DNA of 64,000 nucleotides from Roseovarius mucosus (GTDB lineage Bacteria; Pseudomonadota; Alphaproteobacteria; Rhodobacterales; Rhodobacteraceae): assembly GCF_002080415.1 (NCBI RefSeq), contig NZ_CP020474.1, positions 1,935,501 to 1,999,500 on the forward strand, given 5' to 3'. The notes under the pieces were generated by a model. The model made no database searches. It saw only the letters and a program-made list of their open reading frames with translations, and was not told the origin of the DNA. A program made the position numbers and the translations under genes. Below are positions 56,651 to 64,000 of this stretch, piece after piece (the stretch's first letter is position 1; each line of letters opens with the position of its first letter).

Positions 56651-59573
56651 CTTTGCGGCCCTCCCTTACAGCATTTTGCGATGCCCTGTCGAAGATTTCC
56701 GCGATATGCAGCGCGCGGCGGTCGGTGCCATCTGCGATCTGGTGGCGGCATGAGGTGCCGTTCGCGATCAAGAGATCATTGGATGCTGCGGCGCGCACGG
56801 CTGGAAGCAGGGACAGCTCGCCCATTTTTAGGGATACGTCGATGGTTTCAGCCTGATAGCCAAAGGCCCCCGCCATGCCGCAGCAGCTGCTCTCGATGGT
56901 CTTTGGGTCAAGATCGGGGATCAGCGCCAGCGCCTGTCCCATATCGCCCATCACGCCCGCCGCCTTTTGATGGCAATGGCCGTGGACATGGGCAGTGTGC
57001 CCCAGAGTGCCCAGCGGCAGATCAAGCCGCCCGGCGCGCGCCTCGCGCGCGATGAACTCTTCGAAGAGATAGGCATTCTTTGACAAGAGCTGCGCCTCTT
57101 CCCCCGGCAAGAGCGTGAGAAACTCATCCCGCAACGTGAGCAGGCAAGACGGCTCCAGCCCCACCACCGGCACGCCAGCACGCACATGCGGCAAGAGCGC
57201 ATCCAAGGTCCGCCGCGCCTCGGCGCGCGCCTTGTCGATCATCCCCGCCGCCAGATATGTCCGCCCACAGCAAAGCGGGCGACCGGGCGCATGTGCGGTG
57301 ATCACCTCATAGCCTGCACGGGTCAGAACGCGCAGTGCGGCACGCGGAATCTCTGGCTCCATCCAGCGGTTGAACGTGTCAGTAAAGAGAATGATCTTGC
57401 CTGCCTTGGTCGACGAGCGGGCGCGCTTGACCTCAGAGTCCTTGAAAAAATCCCCTCGAAACATGGGCAGAGACCGCGCATGTGCCAGACCGGTAATCCG
57501 CTCGCCAAGCCCGGCGAGAAACGGCACCCGGTTGCGCAGGGCGATCAGGCCCCGCAGCGCCACCGCAAATCGAGCATAGCGTGGCATCTCTGCAATCAGC
57601 CGCGCGCGCAGACCGAACCCCAGCTTTTGACCCCGCTGATAGAGCACCTCGGTCTTCATCTTGGCCATGTCGACACCGGTTGGACATTCGCGCTTGCAGG
57701 CCTTGCACCCGACACAAAGCTTCAGCGTTTCGGCCATCTCATCCGAGAAAAGCGCGTTTTGGCCAAGCCGCCCCGAAAGCGCAAGGCGCAGCGTGTTGGC
57801 ACGGCCTCGTGTTGCGTCGCGCTCATCTCGGGTCACGCGGTAACTCGGGCACATCGCCCCGCCTGCCAGCTTGCGACAGGCGCCGTTGTTGTTACACATC
57901 TCGACCGCGCCTTGAAATCCGCCGCCCTTGCCTGTCCAGGCAGACCAGTCGTGGCCGGTTTTCAGATCGGCGAAATCATAGCCCGGCGGATAGCGCATAA
58001 GGCTGCGGTCGTCCATTTTCGGCGCATGTACGATCTTGCCGGGGTTGAGGCGGGTGTCAGGGTCAAAGGCCGCCTTGACCTCTTCGAATGCCCTGAGGAT
58101 TTGCGGACCGAACATCGCCCCATGGAATTCAGAGCGCACAATCCCGTCGCCATGTTCGCCCGAATGCGATCCCTTGTATTCCCGCACCATGGCAAAGGCC
58201 GCCTCGGCGATTTCGCGCATTTTGCGCACGTCCTGTTCCAGTTTGAGATTGAGGACAGGGCGCACATGCAGGCATCCTTCGGACGCGTGCGCGTACCACG
58301 TGCCGGTGGTGCCGTGACTATGAAACACCTCGGTCAGACGATCTGTATAATCCGCCAGATGTTCCAGCGGCACGGCACAATCCTCGACAAAGGACACAGG
58401 CTTGCCCGCCTCCTTCATCGACATCATGATGTTGAGACCTGCCTTGCGCAATTCACCAATCTCGGCGGCGAGGGACATATCCCAGACCTCGACCACGCCA
58501 CCCTCGTGGGCACCGCCGCGCCCAAACCCATAGCCAAGGTCCGCCATCGTATCGGCCAGACGGCGCATGTTCTCTTCATTTTCGGGTGGGCTATCGGCGA
58601 ATTCCACCAGCAGCATGGCAGCAGGCGCGCCGCGCACGAATTGCTCAAGTGTCTTGGCGTAAATGGGAATCGCGCGGGCAAGATCAATCATGGTGCTATC
58701 GACCAACTCGACCGAGGTCGGGCCAAGCGCGACCAGCGGCTTGGCGGCCTCCATCGCGGCGCGGAAAGTGGGGAAATGGCAGACGCCCAGCACGCGGGTT
58801 TTCGATGGCAGCGGTGACAGCTTGATCTCTATCGCGGTCGACGTGGCCAGCGTCCCCTCGGACCCGATCAGCAGATGGGCGAGGTTGATGGGCGCGTCAC
58901 CGGGGACCAGCGCGTCGATGTTGTAGCCACCGACTCGGCGTTGCACCTTGGGGAAACGCAACGCGATTTCGTCAGCTTCTCGCGCGCCCAGATCAAGCAT
59001 TTGCCGCAGCAGAGGTTCGGGCACGCGGTTGCCAGAACCGGGGCCGAAATCGAAGGGGGTGCCATCGGCCAGAAATCCCTCAATTCGGGTTACATTATCC
59101 CGTGTCGTGCCATAGCGCAGCGACCGCGAACCGCAGGAATTGTTGCCAACCATGCCACCGATCGTGGCGCGCGACGCGGTCGAGACATCGACAGGAAACC
59201 ACAGGCCGTGCGGCTTTAATGCGCGGTTCAGATCGTCCAGAACAATCCCCGGCTCGACCACCGCGCGCCGCCCTTCCACATCCAGTTCCAGAATGCGATT
59301 GAGGTATTTCGAGCAGTCGACAATCAACCCGGAGTTCACCGTTTGCCCACATTGCGAGGTGCCACCGCCCCGCATCGTGAGCGGCAAACCGGCAGCACGT
59401 GCAGCGTCGAGCGCGGCCAGAACATCCTGAGGTGCCTTGGCCAGAATCACTCCTGCCGGCATAATCTGATAGATCGAGGCATCCGTCGCGTAACGCCCGC
59501 GCGAAAAGGTATCAAAGCGCGTTTCGCCCTGCACCTCGCGGCTGAGGCGGCTTTGTATCGTGCTGTCCAGCAT
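56643..59573 (-). CDS. Fused FAD-linked oxidase / 4Fe-4S protein (GlcD-GlcF or YdiJ type)
   Basis: A 976-residue fusion. The first half is a GlcD-type FAD domain (RGGGTSQCGQTVNSG, then GGMVGNNSCGSRSLRYGTTRDNV) with an FAD-oxidase C-terminal part (GEHGDGIVRSEF). The second half has CNNNGACRKLAGGAMCPSY and CVGCKACKRECPTGVDM cysteine clusters and two CCG-domain motifs (LCCGRTY, SCCGMAG). Such enzymes oxidise D-2-hydroxyacids (glycolate, D-lactate, D-2-hydroxyglutarate). The start at 59573 is downstream of the operator. With the divergent aminotransferase and TRAP system, a 2-hydroxyacid to glyoxylate route is likely. Confidence 0.9.
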   Translation of the reverse strand: MLDSTIQSRLSREVQGETRFDTFSRGRYATDASIYQIMPAGVILAKAPQDVLAALDAARAAGLPLTMRGGGTSQCGQTVNSGLIVDCSKYLNRILELDVEGRRAVVEPGIVLDDLNRALKPHGLWFPVDVSTASRATIGGMVGNNSCGSRSLRYGTTRDNVTRIEGFLADGTPFDFGPGSGNRVPEPLLRQMLDLGAREADEIALRFPKVQRRVGGYNIDALVPGDAPINLAHLLIGSEGTLATSTAIEIKLSPLPSKTRVLGVCHFPTFRAAMEAAKPLVALGPTSVELVDSTMIDLARAIPIYAKTLEQFVRGAPAAMLLVEFADSPPENEENMRRLADTMADLGYGFGRGGAHEGGVVEVWDMSLAAEIGELRKAGLNIMMSMKEAGKPVSFVEDCAVPLEHLADYTDRLTEVFHSHGTTGTWYAHASEGCLHVRPVLNLKLEQDVRKMREIAEAAFAMVREYKGSHSGEHGDGIVRSEFHGAMFGPQILRAFEEVKAAFDPDTRLNPGKIVHAPKMDDRSLMRYPPGYDFADLKTGHDWSAWTGKGGGFQGAVEMCNNNGACRKLAGGAMCPSYRVTRDERDATRGRANTLRLALSGRLGQNALFSDEMAETLKLCVGCKACKRECPTGVDMAKMKTEVLYQRGQKLGFGLRARLIAEMPRYARFAVALRGLIALRNRVPFLAGLGERITGLAHARSLPMFRGDFFKDSEVKRARSSTKAGKIILFTDTFNRWMEPEIPRAALRVLTRAGYEVITAHAPGRPLCCGRTYLAAGMIDKARAEARRTLDALLPHVRAGVPVVGLEPSCLLTLRDEFLTLLPGEEAQLLSKNAYLFEEFIAREARAGRLDLPLGTLGHTAHVHGHCHQKAAGVMGDMGQALALIPDLDPKTIESSCCGMAGAFGYQAETIDVSLKMGELSLLPAVRAAASNDLLIANGTSCRHQIADGTDRRALHIAEIFDRASQNAVREGRKDG

Positions 59574-59608
59574 AGGGTCCCGATCCGGTCGATGGTCAGA
59601 GTTTGGTC

Positions 59609-59649
59609 TTGACAGAATATTGAATTCAGAATTCAATTCAACAGAATTC
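59609..59649. promoter_or_regulatory. Operator/promoter with three GAATTC repeats
   Basis: A perfect -35 hexamer TTGACA (59609-59614) is followed by a 19-base palindrome (ATTGAATTC-A-GAATTCAAT, 59619-59637) and a third GAATTC at 59644-59649. It lies between the divergent oxidase and aminotransferase genes and is probably the GntR operator. Confidence 0.6.
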
Positions 59650-59713
59650 ACCTTTGCCCCGGTCCAGATCTTACCGACGGTGGGCAAGGATGCTGTCTAT
59701 GGGAGGAATGACA

Positions 59714-60898
59714 ATGACCGCTGGCCGCCACTTTCTGCAAATCCCGGGGCCCTCGAACGTGCCGGATCGCATTCTGCGGGCGATGGATTATCCGACCATG
59801 GATCATCGCGGCCCGGCCTTTGCCGATGTCGGCCGCAAGGCGCTTGAGGGGATGAAAAGCATCTTCAAGACCGAAGCCCGAGTGGTCATTTATCCCTCTT
59901 CTGGCACTGGCGCTTGGGAAGCGGCCTTGGTCAACACGCTCTCACCCGGTGACACAGTTCTGATGTATGAAACTGGTCACTTTGCGGCGCTGTGGCAGAA
60001 ACTGGCACTCAAACTAGGCCTGAGCCCGGTCTTTATCGACAGCGACTGGCGCGCCGGGGCCGATGCCGCACGGATCGAAGAGCATCTGCGCGCGGACAAG
60101 GCGCATGAGATCAAGGCCGTCTGCGTTGTGCATAACGAGACCTCTACCGGCTCTGTGACCGACGTGGCAGCAGTGCGCCGCGCGATGGACGCCGCCAATC
60201 ACCCGGCGCTCTTGATGGTCGATACGATTTCCTCGCTCGCCTCAGTGGACTACCGACACGATGACTGGGGTGTGGACGTGACCATATCCGGTTCGCAAAA
60301 GGGGCTGATGCTGCCGCCGGGCTTGTCGTTTAACGCGGTCAGCGCCAAGGCGATGCAAGTTTCCGAATCTGCCGCGCTGAAGCGTTCGTATTGGAGTTGG
60401 GCAGAAATGGCGGGCCCAAATGATACGGGCTACTTCCCCTATACCCCCGCGACAAACCTGCTCTACGGTTTGAACGAGGCAATCGACATGTTGCACGAGG
60501 AAGGGCTCGACACTGTCTTTGCCCGGCACAAGCGCCATGGCGCGGCGGCGCGCGCGGCGGTTGAGGCATGGGGCCTAGAGGTGCTCTGCAAGAAAGCGTC
60601 TGACCGCTCGCCAGTGCTCACCGCCGTGATGGTTCCCGAGGGGCATTCAGCCGATAATTTCCGTGCCGTGACCCTGCGTAACTATGATATGTCTCTGGGG
60701 AATGGTCTGTCCAAAGTGGCGGACAAGGTATTTCGCATCGGTCACTTGGGGGATTTCAATGATCTGATGCTGATCGGCACCCTTGCGGGCGTGGAAATGG
60801 GCCTGCGCGATGCGGGTGTGCCGCACCGGGCCGGGGGCGTACAGGCGGCGATGGATCTTTTGGGCCAGAAGTTCGAAAGCGCCCGCGCCGCAGCCTAA
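59714..60898 (+). CDS. Class V aminotransferase (serine-glyoxylate type)
   Basis: A 394-residue class V PLP enzyme. IPGPSNVPDRILRAMDYPTMDHRGPAF opens it, SSGTGAWEAALVNTLSPGD and HNETSTGSVTDV follow, and the PLP lysine is in ISGSQKGLMLPPGL. This is the serine/alanine/aspartate-glyoxylate aminotransferase group. It would move an amino group to glyoxylate. The start at 59714 has GGGAGG 7 bases upstream. A stem-loop (60906-60937) follows, then the TRAP genes. Confidence 0.9.
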   Translation: MTAGRHFLQIPGPSNVPDRILRAMDYPTMDHRGPAFADVGRKALEGMKSIFKTEARVVIYPSSGTGAWEAALVNTLSPGDTVLMYETGHFAALWQKLALKLGLSPVFIDSDWRAGADAARIEEHLRADKAHEIKAVCVVHNETSTGSVTDVAAVRRAMDAANHPALLMVDTISSLASVDYRHDDWGVDVTISGSQKGLMLPPGLSFNAVSAKAMQVSESAALKRSYWSWAEMAGPNDTGYFPYTPATNLLYGLNEAIDMLHEEGLDTVFARHKRHGAAARAAVEAWGLEVLCKKASDRSPVLTAVMVPEGHSADNFRAVTLRNYDMSLGNGLSKVADKVFRIGHLGDFNDLMLIGTLAGVEMGLRDAGVPHRAGGVQAAMDLLGQKFESARAAA

Positions 60899-60905
60899 CG
60901 TTATC

Positions 60906-60937
60906 GGTCCGGGACGGAAGAGGGGCCTTCCCGGACC
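60906..60937 (+). other. Stem-loop between the aminotransferase and dctP
   Basis: GGTCCGGGA and TCCCGGACC form a perfect 9-bp stem around a 14-base loop, 7 bases after the stop. No T-run follows. It may limit read-through or stabilise mRNA. Confidence 0.5.
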
Positions 60938-61016
60938 AACTGTAATGATTGCACAATAAGGAAAGACCAAGGCGCGGCACAGCCCGCGCAGACACGAAAA
61001 CCAAGGGAGGAAGACA

Positions 61017-61991
61017 ATGAAAAAAGCAATAATTGCATCCGTAGTGGCGTCGTTTGTGGCGGTGCCCGCGATGGCGGCAGATGTCACCATGCGGTTTGGC
61101 CATGTGGGCGAACCGGGCTCGCTGTTTGAGGCAACAGCAAACCATTTCGCCGCCTGCGTAGGCGAAAAATCCGGTGGCAAGGCAGAGGTTCAGACCTTTG
61201 GCTCGTCGCAGTTGGGAAATGACAAGGAATTGCTGCAAAAGCTCAAGCTGGGTCAGGTCGACTTTGCGTTGCCCTCGTCGGTGATGTCCTCGGTTGATGG
61301 GCTGTTCGGTGTTTTTGAAATGCCCTACATCATCAAAGACCGCGACCATATGCGCCGCGTTCAGGATGCCATGATGGACACGTTCCAGACTGCCGCAAAC
61401 AACAACGGGTATCACATCGTCGGGCTTGCGGAAAATGGGTTCCGGCATATCACCAACAACATCCGGCCAATCAATTTGCCCGAGGACCTGAAGGGGATCA
61501 AACTGCGCACGCCCAATGGCGAATGGCGCGTCAAGATGTTCCAAGAATACGGCGCCAACCCCACCCCGATGGCCTTTTCGGATGTGTTTACTGCGTTGCA
61601 GACGGGTGTGATGGACGGGCAGGAAAACCCCTATACACAGATCGCGACGGCCAAGTTCCAAGAGGTGCAAAAGTACCTTTCGGTCACGGGCCATGTCTAT
61701 ACGCCAGCGTATATTCTGTCGTCGAAAAAGGGGTTTGACGGGCAGGCAGAGGATGTTCGCGCAGTGCTCGCGGAATGTGCCACAGACACGCAGACCTTTA
61801 CCTATGAGACGGCTGCACGGATGGAAACCGAACTGCTCGACGTGATCAAGGCTGCCGGGGTCGAGGTGAACGAGGCCGACAAGGACGCGTTCATCGCGGC
61901 GTCCAAGCCGGTCTATGACGCTTTTGCAGAGCAGGTCGAAGGTGGGCAAGAGCTGATCGACGCCGTGCTCGCACTTGGTAACGCAAGCTGA
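61017..61991 (+). CDS. TRAP transporter substrate-binding subunit DctP
   Basis: A 324-residue periplasmic binding protein with a Sec signal (about 1-20, AMA) and the DctP fold: FGHVGEPGSLFEATANHFA, ADVTMRFG start, KLRTPNGEWRVKMFQEYGANPTPMAFSDV (the conserved Arg that binds a carboxylate is in LRTPNG), and the VMDGQENPYTQI segment. It captures a carboxylate for DctQ/DctM. An AGGGAGGAAG site precedes the ATG. Confidence 0.93.
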   Translation: MKKAIIASVVASFVAVPAMAADVTMRFGHVGEPGSLFEATANHFAACVGEKSGGKAEVQTFGSSQLGNDKELLQKLKLGQVDFALPSSVMSSVDGLFGVFEMPYIIKDRDHMRRVQDAMMDTFQTAANNNGYHIVGLAENGFRHITNNIRPINLPEDLKGIKLRTPNGEWRVKMFQEYGANPTPMAFSDVFTALQTGVMDGQENPYTQIATAKFQEVQKYLSVTGHVYTPAYILSSKKGFDGQAEDVRAVLAECATDTQTFTYETAARMETELLDVIKAAGVEVNEADKDAFIAASKPVYDAFAEQVEGGQELIDAVLALGNAS

Positions 61992-61998
61992 TCTTACT

Positions 61999-62030
61999 CT
62001 GTGACGGTCCCTGTTCGGGGGCCGTCACAG
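61999..62030 (+). other. Intercistronic hairpin after dctP
   Basis: CTGTGACGG and CCGTCACAG form a perfect 9-bp stem, 7 bases after the dctP stop. As with the other binding-protein gene, it may stabilise the upstream message or partly terminate. Confidence 0.55.
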
Positions 62031-62109
62031 GCGTTTGTCTACAAGATTTCGCGAACTTGAACCGGCATGCGCATGCCGGGCAACCTTTTGCACCGGAACG
62101 TTGCACAAC

Positions 62110-62664
62110 ATGACCCCTCTGCTTACCCAAACCAATCGGATCGCAAGCCGCCTGCTTGAATGGATCACGGTTCTGCTGATGGTCGGCTTGACGATCGTCG
62201 TGATCGTTGCCGTTATCGCCCGCCTCATGGGCCAGAGTTTCTCTTGGTACGATGAGGTTGCCGCGATCATGCTGGCTTGGATCACCTATTATGGCTCCGC
62301 TCTCGCGGCGCTGCATCGGCGTCATATCGGCTTTGACTCGGTCCTTCTCGCCCTACCTACCCGATACCGGATGATTGCGGTTCTGGTGGGCGAAGCGCTG
62401 GTGCTGCTCTTTTTCGTGCTCATGGCGCGCGCCGGGTTTCAGGTGCTTGAAGTGCTGGAAGGCGATACTCTGACCTCGCTTACATGGGTGCCGGTGCAAC
62501 TGACACAATCGGTGATCCCGATCGGTGCCATCCTCTTTATCATCTGCCAATTGCTCAGCCTGCCGCATTACTGGGTTCAGACATCGCGCGGCATCTCTCT
62601 GGAACACGCTGAGATCGAAGAAGAAGTCGAGACCGAATTGGCCAAGAACAAGGAGCGCGTGTGA
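62110..62664 (+). CDS. TRAP transporter small permease DctQ
   Basis: A 184-residue four-helix membrane protein (hydrophobic stretches near 18-40, 45-70, 82-105, 125-150). YDEVAAIMLAWITYYGSALAALHRRHIGFD matches DctQ. The start at 62110 is taken from family length. Its stop overlaps the dctM start. Confidence 0.9.
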   Translation: MTPLLTQTNRIASRLLEWITVLLMVGLTIVVIVAVIARLMGQSFSWYDEVAAIMLAWITYYGSALAALHRRHIGFDSVLLALPTRYRMIAVLVGEALVLLFFVLMARAGFQVLEVLEGDTLTSLTWVPVQLTQSVIPIGAILFIICQLLSLPHYWVQTSRGISLEHAEIEEEVETELAKNKERV

Positions 62665-63944
62665 TGCTTATGCTGGGTATTTTCGCGGCCCTTGTGGCGA
62701 TGATTTGCATCAACATTCCGATCGCCATCGGCTTGGCTCTTGCCGGGGTTTTGGGTCTCTTGCTTACTGAGGGGCCGAGCAGTCTGGTGACCATTGCACT
62801 CGATATGTATAGCGGGTCCACCAAGTTTTCGCTGATTGCCATCCCGATGTTCGTGCTGGCAGGGGCCATCATGAATGCGGGCGGTATCACGGACCGGCTG
62901 ATCAATTTCGTCACCGCCATCATCGGCTTTGTTCGTGGCGGGCTGGCCATGGTAAATATCGGTGTGTCGCTTTTCTTTGCCGAAATCTCTGGCTCTGCGG
63001 TGGCGGATGTCGCAGCCATGGGATCGATCCTGATCCCGCAGATGAAGAAACGCGGGTATTCCAAGGAACTGTCGGCGGCTGTTACCTCGTCCTCGGCCTC
63101 GTTGGCGATCATCATCCCGCCGTCGATCCCGATGATCCTTTATGCGGCCTCTTCTAATACGTCGGTCGAACAGCTCTTTGTTGCGGGCGTGGTGCCGGGT
63201 CTTTTGGGGGCGGCAGGCCTGATGTTCGTGGCCTATGTCTTTGCCCGCCGCTACAATCTGCCGACGGAAGAGGCATTCAACATTCCCCGCCTGCGCGAGA
63301 CTTTTGTTGATGCACTGCCCGCCTTCTTGCTGCCGGTAATTATCCTTGGCGGTATTTTTGGCGGCTATGTAACCGCAACCGAGGCGGCTGGTCTTGCCGT
63401 GATCGCAGCCATCGTCGTGTCAGCTTGGTATCGCCAAGTGGATATCAAACATCTGCGCCGCGCGATGCTGGATGGGGGCATGCAAACGGCTGTTGTGATG
63501 TTGCTGGTCGCGGCCTCTGTTTTGATGGGTGGGTTCTTGACCCGCGCACAGATCCCGCAGCATCTGGCGCAGGGCATTCTCAACATCACCGATCAGCAAT
63601 GGGCAATCTTGCTCATCCTCAACTTCTTCTTCCTGATCATTGGCTTTTTCCTGCATTCCGCAGCAGCGATCATCCTTGTGATTCCAATCGTAATGCCGCT
63701 GATCACGGCGGCGGGTATCGACCCGGTGCATTTCGGCCTTGTGGTTACGCTGAACCTTGCGATTGGTCAGCAGACACCGCCGGTTGCGTCGGTGCTAATT
63801 ACCGCCTGCGCGGTGGCAAGGGCCAATATCTGGGAGGTATCCAAGGTCAACATCTGGTTCATCATGGTCTTGTTGGCGGTGCTGATGCTCTGCACCTATG
63901 TGCCCTCGGTGCCGCTCTTCCTTGTTGAATACTTCTACCGCTGA
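62664..63944 (+). CDS. TRAP transporter large permease DctM
   Basis: A 426-residue membrane protein with about twelve helices. ICINIPIAIGLALAG near the start, EISGSAVADVAAMGSILIPQMKKRGY and SSASLAIIIPPSIPMILYA are hallmark DctM segments. The ATG at 62664 overlaps the dctQ stop, with AGGAG upstream; a GTG 3 bases earlier is also in frame. The substrate is unknown but is probably a carboxylate handled by the adjacent enzymes. Confidence 0.94.
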   Translation: MLMLGIFAALVAMICINIPIAIGLALAGVLGLLLTEGPSSLVTIALDMYSGSTKFSLIAIPMFVLAGAIMNAGGITDRLINFVTAIIGFVRGGLAMVNIGVSLFFAEISGSAVADVAAMGSILIPQMKKRGYSKELSAAVTSSSASLAIIIPPSIPMILYAASSNTSVEQLFVAGVVPGLLGAAGLMFVAYVFARRYNLPTEEAFNIPRLRETFVDALPAFLLPVIILGGIFGGYVTATEAAGLAVIAAIVVSAWYRQVDIKHLRRAMLDGGMQTAVVMLLVAASVLMGGFLTRAQIPQHLAQGILNITDQQWAILLILNFFFLIIGFFLHSAAAIILVIPIVMPLITAAGIDPVHFGLVVTLNLAIGQQTPPVASVLITACAVARANIWEVSKVNIWFIMVLLAVLMLCTYVPSVPLFLVEYFYR

Positions 63945-63954
63945 GGGGGCTGCG

Positions 63955-64000
63955 ATGACCGAGATTTTGTCGCAGGTCCGGGGGCAGACCCTCTGGATCA
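63955..64000 (+). CDS. Start of a further gene in the TRAP operon (possible enoyl-CoA hydratase)
   Basis: An ATG at 63955 with GAGGGGG upstream, 10 bases after dctM. Only 15 residues are visible (MTEILSQVRGQTLWI). They recall the start of an enoyl-CoA hydratase/isomerase, but the sequence is too short to be sure. Confidence 0.4.
   Translation, partial: MTEILSQVRGQTLWI

Noticed and set aside
57186..58817. A 543-residue plus-strand reading frame
   Set aside because: It is antisense to the fused FAD/Fe-S oxidase and has no recognisable motif.

Overview
The window is a GC-rich stretch of a chromosome that looks like a marine Rhodobacteraceae (Roseobacter group) alphaproteobacterium. The evidence is a CcrM-type GANTC methylase, the rpsT-dnaA-dnaN-recF order, a creatinase, an L-cysteate sulfo-lyase-like enzyme, TRAP and polyamine-type ABC transporters, and small families typical of that group (DUF1203, YtoQ, DUF3307, a GT14-type glycosyltransferase). 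I see no insertion sequence, prophage, CRISPR array, rRNA or tRNA. The taxonomic call rests on recognised protein families, not on a search.

Layout. 1-5.5 kb: secA (cut by the window edge), divergent from a periplasmic parvulin, argJ and a MutT-like Nudix gene; a 45-residue ORF follows. 5.5-10.9 kb: rimP-nusA-ylxR-infB on the minus strand, preceded by a leader with a promoter, an inverted repeat and a strong intrinsic terminator. 11-19.6 kb: a P1-family self-processing hydrolase divergent from a creatinase, a BLUF photoreceptor, pheS, DUF1203, a bacterial voltage-gated sodium channel, a HIT protein, and a glycosyltransferase divergent from a sulfotransferase. 19.7-25.3 kb: rpsT, dnaA, dnaN, recF, a VOC protein and a LysE-type exporter. 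25.4-33.2 kb: pheT-ytoQ, a CuyA-like PLP enzyme with a divergent LysR gene, a membrane protein with a C-terminal winged helix, three small secreted proteins and rnhB. 33.2-42.4 kb: ccrM, an MmgE/PrpD gene, and a TPP-riboswitch operon thiD-thiO-thiS-thiG-thiE-thiF-thiY-tenA. 42.5-45.9 kb: an adenylate cyclase fused to TPR-like repeats, and an FAD oxidoreductase whose domain order looks circularly permuted. 46-55.9 kb: a LysR gene divergent from a polyamine-type ABC transporter operon that runs on into a class III aminotransferase, a BKACE-family enzyme, a GNAT, an acetylpolyamine amidohydrolase-like enzyme and a DAO-family oxidase. 56-64 kb: a GntR regulator and a GlcD-GlcF-like fused oxidase, divergent from a serine-glyoxylate-type aminotransferase, a complete TRAP transporter and the start of a probable enoyl-CoA hydratase.

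How the parts fit. The left half is mostly housekeeping (secretion, translation, transcription, replication, methylation). The thi operon makes the thiazole half of thiamine, phosphorylates HMP and probably salvages pyrimidines; thiC and the ThiX/ThiZ transporter parts are not here. The two right-hand catabolic clusters each pair a transporter with an aminotransferase and an FAD oxidase and have their own regulator. They look like routes for amines/polyamines and for 2-hydroxyacids feeding glyoxylate metabolism.

The most unusual item is the FAD enzyme at 44.3-45.9 kb. Its C-terminal amine-oxidase segment comes first and its dinucleotide-binding segment second, from an intact frame with a good ribosome-binding site and a TTG start.
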